A stretch of 59,925 nt of DNA from Candidatus Aquivivens invisus (GCA_001804415.1 MHGA01000041.1:1-59925), one strand, 5' to 3'; shown: positions 15,662 through 25,165, counted from the stretch's first letter. Program-made: numbers and translations. Notes: generated from the letters alone by a model not told the origin.

Positions 15662-15785
15662 TGGTCAAGTTTGACAGGGCCTGTCGCTGCGCCTTCCCCA
15701 CCGTTTTGCTTCGTTTTTGCGAAGCAAAACGAAGCAGTGGGGACGGCGGGAGCCCTGGCTCCGCGCCACCCGTCAAACTTGACCA
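15662..15785. repeat. Palindromic repeat element, copy B
   Basis: The same core as the element at 12227-12344, with a slightly shorter hairpin tip. It is bounded by a perfect 14-bp inverted repeat, TGGTCAAGTTTGAC / GTCAAACTTGACCA, unlike copy A. It lies between convergent lptG and ahcY, where it could work as a two-way terminator. Confidence 0.7.
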
Positions 15786-15803
15786 CCACCCTTAATCACG
15801 CGC

Positions 15804-17066
15804 TCACGTCCCAAGCTCCCAGCTCGAGAGATAACGGGACTGCTCCTGGGTGAGGCGGTCGATGCGCACGCCCAGCGCCTTGAGCTTCAGGACGGCGATG
15901 CGCCGGTCGATGGCAGCCGGGACGGGATAGACTTTGCGCCCAAGGCGAGCGCCGTGACGCACGAGATGCTCTGAGGCCAGCGCCTGATTGGCGAACGACA
16001 GATCCATCACGTTCGAGGGATGGCCTTCCGCGCAGGCCAAATTGACCAGTCGCCCTTCACCCAGCACGTTGATCCGCCGCCCATTGGCGAGGGTGTACTG
16101 GTCGATGCCGTTGCGCACGACGTGATGGCGCCGGCTGACGCGGCGCAGGGCCTCCAGATCGATCTCCACGTCGAAATGGCCGGAGTTAGCCACGAGGGCC
16201 CCGTCCTTCATGCGCCGGAAATGGCGCGCGGCGATGACCTTCGAACAGCCGGTCACGGTGACAAAAATGTCGCCGACGCCGGCGGCCCGCTCAAGTGGCA
16301 TCACTTGAAAGCCGTCCATCACCGCTTCCAGGGCTTTCAGCGCATCCACCTCGGTCACGATCACATGCGCCCCCATGCCCCGAGCCCGCTGGGCGAGTCC
16401 TTTTCCGCACCAGCCATAGCCCGCCACCACGAACACCGAGCCCGCCAGGAGGCGGTTCGTCATGCGCAAGATCCCGTCAATCGTCGATTGGCCGGTTCCA
16501 TAGCGGTTGTCGAACAGATGCTTGGTGTTGGCGTCGTTCACCGCGATCACGGGGTAGCGCAGCTTGCCTTGGGCTTCGAGGCTGCGCAAGCGGATCACGC
16601 CGGTCGTCGTCTCCTCGGTGCCCCCGATGATGTCGCGCCCGAACCGCCCGGGCTCCTTGTGGATCGTCGACACCAGATCGGCCCCGTCATCCATGGTGAT
16701 GTGCGGCGACATCGAGAGGACCTCGTGGATGTGCGCATAGTAGGTGCGCCGATCTTCTCCCCGAACGGCATACACCGCGATCCCGAAGTCCTTGACCAGG
16801 CTGGCGGCGATGTCGTCCTGCGTCGAGAGCGGGTTGGAGGCGCACAGCGCCAGCCGGGCGCCGCCGGCTTTCAAGGTCAGCATCAAGTGAGCCGTTTCGG
16901 TCGTCACATGCAGACAGGCCGCCAGGCGCACGCCCTTGAAGGGTTTGGTGCGAAACATCTGGGCGCGAATCTGTCCCAGAACCGGCATCTGGCCCTCGGC
17001 CCAGTCGATCTTCGCCCGTCCCGATTTCGCGAGATTCGCATGCTTGATATGAAATGTCCTTCTCAC
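15804..17066 (-). CDS. ahcY: Adenosylhomocysteinase (SAH hydrolase)
   Basis: A 420-residue enzyme that splits S-adenosylhomocysteine into adenosine and homocysteine. Family motifs are clear: [29 protein letters not shown], the NAD-binding [18 protein letters not shown], and [10 protein letters not shown]. The length fits the shorter bacterial/archaeal type without the inserted loop. It is the last gene of the pts-metK operon. Together with metK upstream it forms part of the methyl cycle. Confidence 0.93.
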   Translation of the reverse strand: MRRTFHIKHANLAKSGRAKIDWAEGQMPVLGQIRAQMFRTKPFKGVRLAACLHVTTETAHLMLTLKAGGARLALCASNPLSTQDDIAASLVKDFGIAVYAVRGEDRRTYYAHIHEVLSMSPHITMDDGADLVSTIHKEPGRFGRDIIGGTEETTTGVIRLRSLEAQGKLRYPVIAVNDANTKHLFDNRYGTGQSTIDGILRMTNRLLAGSVFVVAGYGWCGKGLAQRARGMGAHVIVTEVDALKALEAVMDGFQVMPLERAAGVGDIFVTVTGCSKVIAARHFRRMKDGALVANSGHFDVEIDLEALRRVSRRHHVVRNGIDQYTLANGRRINVLGEGRLVNLACAEGHPSNVMDLSFANQALASEHLVRHGARLGRKVYPVPAAIDRRIAVLKLKALGVRIDRLTQEQSRYLSSWELGT

Positions 17067-17095
17067 GTTCCCTCCCGTCGTTTGTTTCTTTTTTT

Positions 17096-17130
17096 CACTT
17101 ATTGCTTACTGCTTACTGCTTATTGCTTTT
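17096..17130 (-). repeat. Heptad array (five units) abutting the metK stop codon
   Basis: Five units, CACTTAT, TGCTTAC, TGCTTAC, TGCTTAT, TGCTTTT (plus sense), end at 17130. The metK stop is 17131-17133. Confidence 0.8.
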
Positions 17131-18276
17131 TTAGTGGTGCTTCGCGGCCCGCTTGATGTCGTTCACGCGGTCGAGCTCTTCCCAGGTAAACCCGTCGTCC
17201 GTGCGCCCGAAGTGGCCGTAGGCGGCGGTCTTGAGATAGATCGGCCGGCGCAGCTTGAGCGTCCGGATGATCCCGTGGGGCGTGAGGTCGAACAGCTCGC
17301 GGATCATCTTGATGATCTGATGCTCCGGCAGCTTGCCGCTCCCGTGGGTGCTGACCATGATCGACACCGGTTCAGCGACCCCGATGGCGTAGGCCAACTG
17401 GATTTCGCACTTGTCCGCCACGCCGGCGGCAACGAGATTCTTCGCGACATACCGGGCCATGTAGGCGGCGGAGCGATCCACCTTGGTCGGATCCTTGCCG
17501 GAGAACGCCCCACCCCCGTGGCCGATGACCCCGCCATAGGTGTCCATGATGATCTTGCGTCCGGTCAGGCCGGTGTCACCCATGGGCCCGCCCACCTCGA
17601 ACCGTCCGGTGGGGTTGACGAAGATCTTCGTCTGCTTATCGAGCCACTGCTTGGGGACCACGTGCTCGATCACGTGGTGTTTCATATCCGAGCGGATTTT
17701 CGACAGCGGGACTCCCACTCTATGGTGGGCGCTCACAATCACGGCTTCGATCCGCCCCACGTGCCCGTCATGGTACTCCACCGTGACCTGGGTTTTGCCG
17801 TCCGGACGAAGATAGTCGATCAGCCGCTGCTTGCGGACCTCAGCCAGCCGCTGCGCCAACCGGTGCGCGAGGATAATCGGCATCGGCATGTACTCCGGCG
17901 TCTCATTGGTCGCATAGCCGAACATCATCCCCTGATCGCCTGCCCCGCCTTTGTCCACGCCCAACGCGATGTCCGGCGACTGGGCTTGGACGGACGTCGA
18001 CACGCCACAGGTTTTTGCGGCGAAGCCGTGCTCCGGCTCGTCGTAGCCGATCTCATGGATCGTCCGGCGGACGATCTGGGGGATCTCGATATAGCACGAC
18101 GTCGTGATCTCTCCCGCGACGACGACCAACCCGGTGGTCACCAGGGTCTCGCAGGCCACCCGCCCGCTGGGATCCTTCTCGTAGATCGCGTCGAGCACGG
18201 CATCCGAGATCTGATCCGCGATCTTGTCTGGATGGCCTTCGGTCACCGATTCAGAGGTGAAGAGGGTCTTGCGCAT
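17131..18276 (-). CDS. metK: S-adenosylmethionine synthetase
   Basis: A 381-residue enzyme making S-adenosylmethionine from methionine and ATP. Motifs: [42 protein letters not shown] and the [19 protein letters not shown] loop. The start [11 protein letters not shown] is standard and lies 34 nt inside the 3' end of the upstream nucleotidyltransferase gene. No SAM riboswitch is visible. The heptad array and ahcY follow. Confidence 0.95.
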   Translation of the reverse strand: MRKTLFTSESVTEGHPDKIADQISDAVLDAIYEKDPSGRVACETLVTTGLVVVAGEITTSCYIEIPQIVRRTIHEIGYDEPEHGFAAKTCGVSTSVQAQSPDIALGVDKGGAGDQGMMFGYATNETPEYMPMPIILAHRLAQRLAEVRKQRLIDYLRPDGKTQVTVEYHDGHVGRIEAVIVSAHHRVGVPLSKIRSDMKHHVIEHVVPKQWLDKQTKIFVNPTGRFEVGGPMGDTGLTGRKIIMDTYGGVIGHGGGAFSGKDPTKVDRSAAYMARYVAKNLVAAGVADKCEIQLAYAIGVAEPVSIMVSTHGSGKLPEHQIIKMIRELFDLTPHGIIRTLKLRRPIYLKTAAYGHFGRTDDGFTWEELDRVNDIKRAAKHH

Positions 18277-19043
18277 GAGCGACTCCTTTCTTTCTTGTCT
18301 TGCTTCTTCCAGTACCGGACGGCTTGACGGTACGCCTCTTGCGATCCGATATCAAACCAGACCCCCTGCGTCATGACGGCATAGACCGGTTGCCGGGCCA
18401 CGAGCCATTCGAGGAACTGGCCCGGGGCATCGCCGAGGCCGCCTTGCGCCAGGTAGGCCTGAATCTGCTGACGGATCGGATTCGGAAAATAGTAGAGGCA
18501 TAACCCGATGGTCCGGCAGGGCGGGCGGCGGGGCTTTTCCCACCACCGGATGATCCGTCCGTCCGGGTCGGTCTCGGCCACGCCAAACTGCCTCGCCTCC
18601 TTGAGTGTCGCGACCTCCCGTACCGCGACCGTCGCCGCCGGACGCCTTAACCGGGCGGCGCGGAGGACCTCCGTCAGCGAACCGGTCAGGAGATTGTCTG
18701 TCCCCAGAACCAAGACGTCATCGGCCGCCGCCCCCCGCTCCCAGGCACGCTGCAAATCCCGGATCGCGCCCAGCCGGGACTCAGGGGTTTCGGTGCCGTC
18801 ATCAAGAATCTCCACCGACGAGGATCGGCGGGCTTGCCAATGACGGAAGTGGCCCGCGAACTGGTGATTGGTGACCAGGATCGTCCGCGACACGTTGGGC
18901 ACCGCCTCAACCGCCTGCATGATGGTATCCAGGATGGTGTCGTCTCCCAACGGCAACAGGGCCTTGGGACGATCCTTCGTGAGCGGATAGAGCCGCGTCC
19001 CGTACCCGGCGGCTAAGAGGACGACGCTGAGAGACGGTCCCAT
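18243..19043 (-). CDS. Sugar-phosphate nucleotidyltransferase-like protein
   Basis: A 266-residue protein with the nucleotidyltransferase signature [24 protein letters not shown] near the N-terminus, VLGTDNLL at the metal site, and [12 protein letters not shown]. It resembles RmlA/GlmU-type enzymes that make NDP-sugars, but lacks their C-terminal hexapeptide domain. Its start is 1 nt after the ptsI stop. Its last 34 nt overlap metK; the lysine/arginine-rich tail ([11 protein letters not shown]) is where the frames overlap. The substrate is unknown. Confidence 0.75.
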   Translation of the reverse strand: MGPSLSVVLLAAGYGTRLYPLTKDRPKALLPLGDDTILDTIMQAVEAVPNVSRTILVTNHQFAGHFRHWQARRSSSVEILDDGTETPESRLGAIRDLQRAWERGAAADDVLVLGTDNLLTGSLTEVLRAARLRRPAATVAVREVATLKEARQFGVAETDPDGRIIRWWEKPRRPPCRTIGLCLYYFPNPIRQQIQAYLAQGGLGDAPGQFLEWLVARQPVYAVMTQGVWFDIGSQEAYRQAVRYWKKQDKKERSRSCARPSSPLNR

Positions 19044-19044
19044 C

Positions 19045-20787
19045 TTACTCGGCCAGATCCGGAACCAATTGACGCAGGTGCGAGAGCAAGAACGCCTCGA
19101 CTTCTTTGCCGGTTCGAAACTGCATCGCCTGTTGAGCGATAGCCTGGGCGGTGTGGTACTCCACGGCGCGAATGACCTTCTTGATCAGCGGGACCTGGAT
19201 CGGGGACACCGAAAACTCATCCAGCCCCAATCCCAACAGGAGTAGGGCGAGTGCTGGCTCGCCGGCCATCTCGCCGCACATGCCCACCCAGATGCCGGCT
19301 TGATGGCCGGCATCAAGAATCTGTTTGAGGAGGCGGAGGACGGCCGGATGCGCGGGTTCATACAGGTAGGCGATCTTCTCATTCACGCGATCCACCGCCA
19401 GGGCGTACTGGATGAGATCGTTCGTCCCGATGGAAAAGAACTTCGCGTCCCCGGCCAACAAGTCGCAGGTCAGCGCCGCGGAGGGCACCTCGATCATCGC
19501 GCCGACGTCCATGGCCGGCGAGAAGGCGAGGCCCTCACGCGTCAGCTCGCCCTTGACCCCCTCGAGGATCTCGTGCGCCCGGCGCAGCTCCTCCAATCCG
19601 GAGATCATGGGAAACATGAGCTTCAGGTTCCCGTAGGCGCTGGCCCGCAGGATCGCCCGCAGCTGCACGCGAAAGACATCGGGACGGGCGAGGCAGAACC
19701 GGATCGCCCGCCATCCCATAAAGGGATTCATCTCGGTGGGTAGATCCAGGGGGGAAAGAAACTTATCGCCCCCCAGATCCACCGTCCGGATGATCACAGA
19801 CTGGGGGGCCAAGCGCTCCGCCACGGATTTGTAGGACTGGAATTGCTCCTCTTCCGAGGGGAAATCGGTGCGGTTGAGGTAAAAGAACTCGGTGCGGTAG
19901 AGCCCGATGCCCTCGGCGCCGTGGGCGATCACGGAGGGGATCTCGTCGGGGACTTCGATGTTGGCGGACAGCGTCACGCGGTGGCCGTCCAGCGTTTCCG
20001 CCGGCAGGTCCTTCAATTGCAGCAGTTGCCGGTTGACTTCCTGGATTCGCCGCTGCTCCACCTCGTAGCGGCGGATCGTCGCAGGGTCGGGATCGACGAT
20101 GACCTCCCCCCGCGTCCCGTCCACAATGATGAGGCCTTCTTTTTCGATGCGGGCGGTGGCCACCTCCACCCCGACGACCGCCGGGATGCCCAGCGACTTG
20201 GCCATAATCGCCGTATGGCCGGTCCGCCCGCCCACATCCGTGACGAAGGCCAGCACATGCCGCTTGTGCATGAGGGCGGTCTCTGAGGGCGAGAGGGCGT
20301 GGGCGATGACGACGACCGGCTCATCGAGTTGTCCCATGGCATCGAGGTGCCGGCCGGTCAGATTGCGCAGGATCCGTTTTCTGACGTCCTCGATGTCGGC
20401 GGTGCGATCCCGCAGGTACTCGTCATTGGTCCTCGCGAAGGCCCGCAGGTACCGCCGGACGACCTCATTAAAGATGTATTCCACATTGAGGCGCTGGGCC
20501 TTCAAGCCGCCAAGGACCTCTTCGCGAAGGCTCTGATCCTCCAGGACGAGGAGGTGCGCGTTGAAAATCTCCGCGTGCTCCTGACCCATCTCGTCCGCCA
20601 GGCGATGCTGAATCCCCAGGATCTGGTGGCGGGTTTGGATCAGCGCTTCTTCGAAGCGCATGACTTCGGCAGGAATCTCCGCCTCGGCAATCGGGCGGCG
20701 GGGGATCAGGAGCTCCTCGCTGCTGAACAGGAAGGCCTTCCCGATGGCCACGCCTGACGACGCCGGAATCCCTTTGAGGACTAGCAT
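19045..20787 (-). CDS. ptsI: PTS enzyme I (PEP-protein phosphotransferase)
   Basis: A 580-residue enzyme that passes phosphate from phosphoenolpyruvate to HPr. The phosphorylated histidine is H191 in VGGRTGHTAIMAKS. The C-terminal PEP-binding barrel shows RTEFFYL, MIEVPSAAL, GTNDLIQYALAVDR and the MCGEMAGEP cysteine. It lies 4 nt downstream of ptsH. No sugar-specific EIIB/EIIC is present, so with ptsN it probably forms a regulatory PTS. Confidence 0.93.
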   Translation of the reverse strand: MLVLKGIPASSGVAIGKAFLFSSEELLIPRRPIAEAEIPAEVMRFEEALIQTRHQILGIQHRLADEMGQEHAEIFNAHLLVLEDQSLREEVLGGLKAQRLNVEYIFNEVVRRYLRAFARTNDEYLRDRTADIEDVRKRILRNLTGRHLDAMGQLDEPVVVIAHALSPSETALMHKRHVLAFVTDVGGRTGHTAIMAKSLGIPAVVGVEVATARIEKEGLIIVDGTRGEVIVDPDPATIRRYEVEQRRIQEVNRQLLQLKDLPAETLDGHRVTLSANIEVPDEIPSVIAHGAEGIGLYRTEFFYLNRTDFPSEEEQFQSYKSVAERLAPQSVIIRTVDLGGDKFLSPLDLPTEMNPFMGWRAIRFCLARPDVFRVQLRAILRASAYGNLKLMFPMISGLEELRRAHEILEGVKGELTREGLAFSPAMDVGAMIEVPSAALTCDLLAGDAKFFSIGTNDLIQYALAVDRVNEKIAYLYEPAHPAVLRLLKQILDAGHQAGIWVGMCGEMAGEPALALLLLGLGLDEFSVSPIQVPLIKKVIRAVEYHTAQAIAQQAMQFRTGKEVEAFLLSHLRQLVPDLAE

Positions 20788-20791
20788 GGGA

Positions 20792-21088
20792 TCAGATCGT
20801 GCATCGGATGGATCGTGGAGACTCCTGGAGGGGCTCGGTGAGCAAGTGGCTGAGGTGATCCAACGCCTCGGCGGCGTCCGGGCCTTCGACGACGAGAGAG
20901 ACGCGCGCGCCCTTGCCGGCCGCCAGGGTCAGAATCCCCATAATGGATTTTCCATCCACAATCTTGCGGCCTTTCTTCACCGTCACGCGCGACTTGAATC
21001 GTTTGGCGAGCTGCACGAACATCGCCGCGGGGCGAGCATGGAGCCCTTGGGCGTGCACGATGGTCACCGTCCGCTGAATCGCCGACAT
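20792..21088 (-). CDS. ptsH: HPr phosphocarrier protein
   Basis: A 98-residue protein from the ATG at 21088 (MSAIQRTVTI); the track adds seven residues. H17 in GLHARPAAMF receives phosphate from enzyme I. S48 in DGKSIMGILTLAA matches the regulatory serine phosphorylated by HPr kinase, so the protein may be controlled in both ways. No hprK is in the window. It starts 2 nt after the GH57 stop and lies 4 nt before ptsI. Confidence 0.93.
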   Translation of the reverse strand: MSAIQRTVTIVHAQGLHARPAAMFVQLAKRFKSRVTVKKGRKIVDGKSIMGILTLAAGKGARVSLVVEGPDAAEALDHLSHLLTEPLQESPRSIRCTI

Positions 21089-21090
21089 GG

Positions 21091-23118
21091 TCAGCCCCCC
21101 AGCCTCCACTCGAGCTCGCAGGCCCAGGTCCGTCGGCCCGCAAGCGCCCAGAGGCAGACGACGGCCAATCCTTGGGAGGTGCGCTCCAGTCCTTCTTCCG
21201 ACTCGGAGACCGTGTAAATGGGAACACGCGCGACCGATGCCGGCGGGTCGATCCTCACCGTCAGGGTCAGGGGCAGCGAGGCGTCCTGGAGATCCAACTG
21301 CTCGAGCCGCTCAGACAAAAGCGGCTCGGCCCACTGCGGATTCCAGAGGCCCAGGTTCATCTCCATAGCCACGACGGGGATCGTAAGCCCGTCCACCTCA
21401 TACCGGCATCTCAGCACCGGTTGCTTCTGCATGAGGGTGAAGGTCTTCCGCACGCTCCCCGCGCCGACGCGGCGAACCAGCTGCACCGCCACCTGATTCG
21501 CCGAGGAACGCCGCAAGGCCCCAACCTGATAGGACCCGCCCATCCAGAGGCGATATTCTCCCCAGGTGTTCTGCCGAATCTGCTGCAGCGAGGGCATCGC
21601 GGAGAGGGCGTAATCGAGGAAGTTGCAACGCCTGTGATCATCATAGACCAGGTGCGCTTCCAGGCCGGTTTCTTTGGGCTGCAAGAGATCGTGGATGCTG
21701 GCGGGGGCCTTCGCCAACGCCATCGAGGGGGACGCCGTCGCCTGCAGTTTCTGATGATACGATTCTCGCTGCCGTGTGAGGGTGTCCGTGACGTTGACGG
21801 CATGGGCGTAGTCGTCGACTTCCATCACCGCGCCGCCTTCGCGCGGATCGATCACCACCCCGAGGCGCGCGCTTCGCAAGGCCACCTCCGGCTCCCCGTC
21901 CCCGTCGAGGTCGCGCTGGACGATGGCGGGCGGCGTTCCGTTGACTTGATCCGCGAGCTGCTCAGCCGTCAACAGATGGCGATAGACCGCTCGACGAAGG
22001 TGCGAGAGGTACAAACCTCCAAACACCCCATGCCAGTACGCGCAGTTGCACTGCCCCTTGTACAGCTCCCGCTCAGCCCGCCTGATGAGTGACGAATGAC
22101 GGCTCTTGGCTGTGGGCTTGGCCTTGGGTCGTGAGTCTTGGGTCTTGAGTCCACTCAGGCGCTCGCTCACCCGGAGCATCCGTTGGTACATCGCCTGCGC
22201 CTCAGGGTATTTCACGAAGAAGTTGCGAAAGGACCCGCCCGACCACTCGAGCATCTCTTCGTAACTCCCGCCCGGCAGATACACCCGGCCGCTGGGACCC
22301 ATGCGGGTGAGGTAGTCCGAGAAGGTCGCCGTCTTCAGCCACGACGATTCCCGTTCCAGCGCGCTGAACCACCGCTCCAACCATCCCTGCTCGTAGACCC
22401 ACTCGTAGGTCTTGGGCCAGAGCCCGAACTTCTCGCCGTCATCGGCAAAGGTGATGGCGATCGGCTCATCCCGAATCAACTGTTTCAGGAATGCGATCGT
22501 CTGAGCCACCTCTTGAAATGGCATCCCGTATCGCAGGCGCTTGGAAGAGGGAAACAGCGTCACCATCTCCCCGGCGTAGTCGGTCACATAACAGCCCAAG
22601 AGGTCCTCCCCGTCTTGATCGCGATACCACAATCTGGCGGGCAGGACATCCTTCGCAACCTGAAACTGATTGGTATCCACCATGGTGAACCGGATGCCGG
22701 CCCTCGCCAGGGTCCCGGGCAGCTCAGGCTCCCACACCCGCTCGGTCAGCCACAAGCCTGACGCGGTTGCCCCGAACTGTCGGCGCAGGATCGCTTGCAT
22801 CAACGCGAGTTGTCCCTGCCGATCGGCTTCAGGGATGAGTGGGAGAATCGGCTCGTAGTAGCCTGAAGCCAGCAGCTCCACTTGGCCGCTGCGCACCAGC
22901 CGCCGCAGCCGCTGCAGAAACTGGGGTTGGCGGTCCCCTAACCAATCCAGCAGACTCCCGCTGTAATGCAGGGCCAGCCGGATGCTTGGGTGCCGCTCGA
23001 GCGTCTCCAGGAACGGGTGGTAGGATTGACGGAACGCTTGGTCAAAGACGAAGTCGAAATTGCCCACCGGCTGATGGCAGTGGATCGCCATCAACAGGTA
23101 GACGGGGGCGGAAGCCAT
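21091..23118 (-). CDS. GH57 alpha-glucan enzyme (4-alpha-glucanotransferase/alpha-amylase type)
   Basis: A 675-residue GH57 protein. It begins YLLMAIHCHQPVGNFD, the usual HxHQP start. The likely nucleophile is E126 in WLTERVWEPEL and the acid D226/D227 in FADDGEKFG. The C-terminal part matches the beta-rich domains of 4-alpha-glucanotransferases (NFLDYALS, GEYRLWMGGSY). It acts on glycogen or maltodextrins in the cytoplasm. It overlaps yvcK by one base. A 63-nt heptad array inside the gene adds 21 residues around position 325-345 without breaking the frame. Confidence 0.88.
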   Translation of the reverse strand: MASAPVYLLMAIHCHQPVGNFDFVFDQAFRQSYHPFLETLERHPSIRLALHYSGSLLDWLGDRQPQFLQRLRRLVRSGQVELLASGYYEPILPLIPEADRQGQLALMQAILRRQFGATASGLWLTERVWEPELPGTLARAGIRFTMVDTNQFQVAKDVLPARLWYRDQDGEDLLGCYVTDYAGEMVTLFPSSKRLRYGMPFQEVAQTIAFLKQLIRDEPIAITFADDGEKFGLWPKTYEWVYEQGWLERWFSALERESSWLKTATFSDYLTRMGPSGRVYLPGGSYEEMLEWSGGSFRNFFVKYPEAQAMYQRMLRVSERLSGLKTQDSRPKAKPTAKSRHSSLIRRAERELYKGQCNCAYWHGVFGGLYLSHLRRAVYRHLLTAEQLADQVNGTPPAIVQRDLDGDGEPEVALRSARLGVVIDPREGGAVMEVDDYAHAVNVTDTLTRQRESYHQKLQATASPSMALAKAPASIHDLLQPKETGLEAHLVYDDHRRCNFLDYALSAMPSLQQIRQNTWGEYRLWMGGSYQVGALRRSSANQVAVQLVRRVGAGSVRKTFTLMQKQPVLRCRYEVDGLTIPVVAMEMNLGLWNPQWAEPLLSERLEQLDLQDASLPLTLTVRIDPPASVARVPIYTVSESEEGLERTSQGLAVVCLWALAGRRTWACELEWRLGG
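22087..22149 (-). repeat. In-frame heptad array inside the GH57 gene
   Basis: Nine consecutive 7-nt units (GAGTGAC, GAATGAC, GGCTCTT, GGCTGTG, GGCTTGG, CCTTGGG, TCGTGAG, TCTTGGG, TCTTGAG in plus sense). Nine by seven is 63 nt, exactly 21 codons, so the frame is kept. They encode a Lys/Ser/Pro-rich linker. Confidence 0.75.
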
Positions 23119-24434
23119 CAGACCTCTGACGCATGGTCGTTGCTGACGGAGGCCTGAGGGGGAAGGGCCGCAGCGCCCGGCCGGTTCGCCTTCTGCGCCG
23201 GCGGCGCCCGGCGCATCCCCGTCGAGAGCCCCACGATCAGCCGAGCCAGCTTATCCGAATTGTGGCGCACGTAATCCTCAAGACCGACGACATCGTCCGC
23301 CACCACCTGATAGCCGAGCTTGCGAACCGCGTCCACATCCGGCTCGACGGGTTCGGCGTGCTCCTGGCGATAGCGTTCGAGCAAGGCCTCAGGCACCGGC
23401 TTGGTGTTGACGACGCATACCTGAAAGATGCTGGGGTGCGTATGGGCGATGAGGGCGCGGACGTGCTCGCTGGCCTTAAACCCGGCGGTCTCGCGGAATT
23501 GGGTCATGACGTTGCACACGTAGATCTTCAGCGCCTTGGATTCCACAATCGCCTCCACAATGCCGTCGACCAGCAGGTTGGGAATGATGCTGGTGAAGAG
23601 CGAGCCGGGCCCCAAGACGATGAGATCGGCCTCTCGAATCGCGCTCAACGCTTCCTGGGTGGGGGCGACGCTGGCTGGTTCCAGATACACGCGGCGGATC
23701 GAGACGGGATAGTCGGAGATCTTGGATTCACCGACCGTCAGGGTCCCGTCGTCGTGCTCCGCCACCAAGCGGACCTTCTCGCACGTCGAAGGGATGACCC
23801 GTCCTTGAATCGCCAGCACGCGGCTGGAGGCTTGGATCGCCCGCTCAAAATCCCCGGTAATCTGGGTCATGGCGGTGATGAACAGGTTCCCGAAATTGTG
23901 CCCCCGCAACGCCGACTCGCCTGGAAAGCGGTACTGGAACAGCCGCTGCATGAGCGGCCCGGCCTCCGCCAGAGCCACCAGACAATTGCGGATATCCCCG
24001 GGAGGCAGGACGCCGAATTCCTCCCGCAACCGGCCGGAGCTGCCGCCGTCATCCGCCACGGTCACGACGGCGGTGAGCTTGCTGGTGTAGGCTTTCAACC
24101 CCTGTAGCAGCGTCGACAACCCCGTCCCTCCGCCCACGACCACCACCTTGGGCCCACGCTCCAGGTGCCGGCGCTCAAAGACGACATCCACCAATTCTTT
24201 TTGCGCATCCGGCCTGACCACGTCCAGCAGCGAGCGCACCGCCACCACCGCGCCGGTCACCATCGCCCCCAGGCCTCCTGCGAGAAGCAAGAGACTGACC
24301 AAACGCGTCAACAACGAGGGCTGGGGTGTGGTGAACAAGGCCGAGCCCATGCCAAACAACAACACCCCCACGAGGGAGAGGAGGAGCCATCGTTTGATCT
24401 GCATCCCGGGATAGAACCACTTCAAAAATCGCAT
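23118..24434 (-). CDS. yvcK: YvcK/CofD-like gluconeogenesis factor with N-terminal membrane segment
   Basis: From the ATG at 24434 this is a 438-residue protein. An N-terminal part with two hydrophobic segments (LLLSLVGVLLFGMG, LLLLAGGLGAMVTGAVVAV) leads into a YvcK domain: VVVVGGGTGLSTLLQGLK, TVADDGGSSGRLREEFG, PPGDIRNCLVAL, HNFGNLFI. YvcK binds UDP-sugars and is needed for growth on gluconeogenic carbon and for wall synthesis in Bacillus, where it neighbours an HPr paralogue. The track's GTG start at 24470 lies inside a heptad array and is less likely. Confidence 0.85.
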   Translation of the reverse strand: MRFLKWFYPGMQIKRWLLLSLVGVLLFGMGSALFTTPQPSLLTRLVSLLLLAGGLGAMVTGAVVAVRSLLDVVRPDAQKELVDVVFERRHLERGPKVVVVGGGTGLSTLLQGLKAYTSKLTAVVTVADDGGSSGRLREEFGVLPPGDIRNCLVALAEAGPLMQRLFQYRFPGESALRGHNFGNLFITAMTQITGDFERAIQASSRVLAIQGRVIPSTCEKVRLVAEHDDGTLTVGESKISDYPVSIRRVYLEPASVAPTQEALSAIREADLIVLGPGSLFTSIIPNLLVDGIVEAIVESKALKIYVCNVMTQFRETAGFKASEHVRALIAHTHPSIFQVCVVNTKPVPEALLERYRQEHAEPVEPDVDAVRKLGYQVVADDVVGLEDYVRHNSDKLARLIVGLSTGMRRAPPAQKANRPGAAALPPQASVSNDHASEV

Positions 24435-24459
24435 CTGAATCCTGTCTTTCTCGACCCGT

Positions 24460-24494
24460 TCACTAGTCACCAGTCACTAGTCACTGGTCACTCG
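24460..24494 (-). repeat. Heptad array (five units) beside the ptsN stop codon
   Basis: The units TCACTAG, TCACCAG, TCACTAG, TCACTGG, TCACTCG (plus sense) end two bases before the ptsN stop (24497-24499). Confidence 0.85.
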
Positions 24495-24496
24495 TT

Positions 24497-24967
24497 TTAC
24501 TGGCGGCGCTGCTCTTCGTCACGGATGATCTTCAAGAGGGTTTTCTCGTCTTTGGCCGCGATCAAGCTGTCCCGGAAATGTTTTTCTTTCAGCAGGCGGG
24601 AGATGCGCGCCAAGGCCTTCAGGTGGGGACCCGCGGAATCTTCCGGGGCGACCAGGAGGAAAAAGATCTGGGCGGGCTCTCCGTCCAAGGAATCAAAACC
24701 TAGCCCGGCTTTGGAAATCCCCACGGCTCCCACAAGCTCCCCCACGCACGAGGATTTCCCGTGAGGGATCGCCACTCCCTGCCCGATCCCCGTCGAGCCG
24801 AGCGCTTCGCGGTCGAGCAGGATCTGGACAAACTTCGAGACGTCGCGCTCCTTGAGCGCGCCGGCCTTGACGAGCAACTGGACCAGCTCGCGGATCACCT
24901 CTTCTTTGGTCTGCCCCTTGAGCGAACACGCCACCGCGTCTTCCCGGAGAAAGTCTAACACCTGCAT
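24497..24967 (-). CDS. ptsN: PTS EIIA-Ntr/fructose-type protein
   Basis: A 156-residue EIIA domain with the phosphorylated histidine H69 in GVAIPHGKS, preceded by REALGSTGIGQG. It accepts phosphate from HPr. In regulatory PTS branches it controls potassium, nitrogen or carbon functions by binding partners. It is the first gene of the long operon. No rpoN or hpf, its usual neighbours in Proteobacteria, is present. Confidence 0.88.
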   Translation of the reverse strand: MQVLDFLREDAVACSLKGQTKEEVIRELVQLLVKAGALKERDVSKFVQILLDREALGSTGIGQGVAIPHGKSSCVGELVGAVGISKAGLGFDSLDGEPAQIFFLLVAPEDSAGPHLKALARISRLLKEKHFRDSLIAAKDEKTLLKIIRDEEQRRQ

Positions 24968-24990
24968 GCCGACTCCTTGTTAGGCGAGCG

Positions 24991-25062
24991 AGCGGGTGAT
25001 GGGATTTGAACCCACGACATTCACGTTGGCAACGTGACGCTCTACCACTGAGCTACACCCGC
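24991..25062 (-). tRNA. tRNA-Gly (GCC)
   Basis: Acceptor GCGGGTG/CACCCGC, D arm TAGCTCAGTGGTAGA, anticodon stem CACGT/ACGTG with loop TGCCA (anticodon GCC), and T arm GTGGGTTCAAATCCCAT. 72 nt; CCA is not encoded. Confidence 0.95.
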
Positions 25063-25084
25063 GTTTCCTCGTACAACGGCTCCA

Positions 25085-25165
25085 TGGGCACGGAGGGATT
25101 CGAACCCCCACGGGTTTCCCCAACAGCTCCTAAGGCTGTCGCGTCTGCCGTTCCGCCACATGCCC
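25085..25165 (-). tRNA. tRNA-Leu (TAG)
   Basis: Acceptor GGGCATG/CGTGCCC, anticodon stem ACAGC/GCTGT with loop CTTAGGA (anticodon TAG), a long variable arm and T arm GGGGGTTCGAATCCCTC, typical of a class II tRNA. About 81 nt; CCA is not encoded. Confidence 0.93.

Noticed and set aside
18277-19043. SAM riboswitch before metK
   Set aside because: metK starts inside the upstream coding sequence, leaving no leader to hold one.
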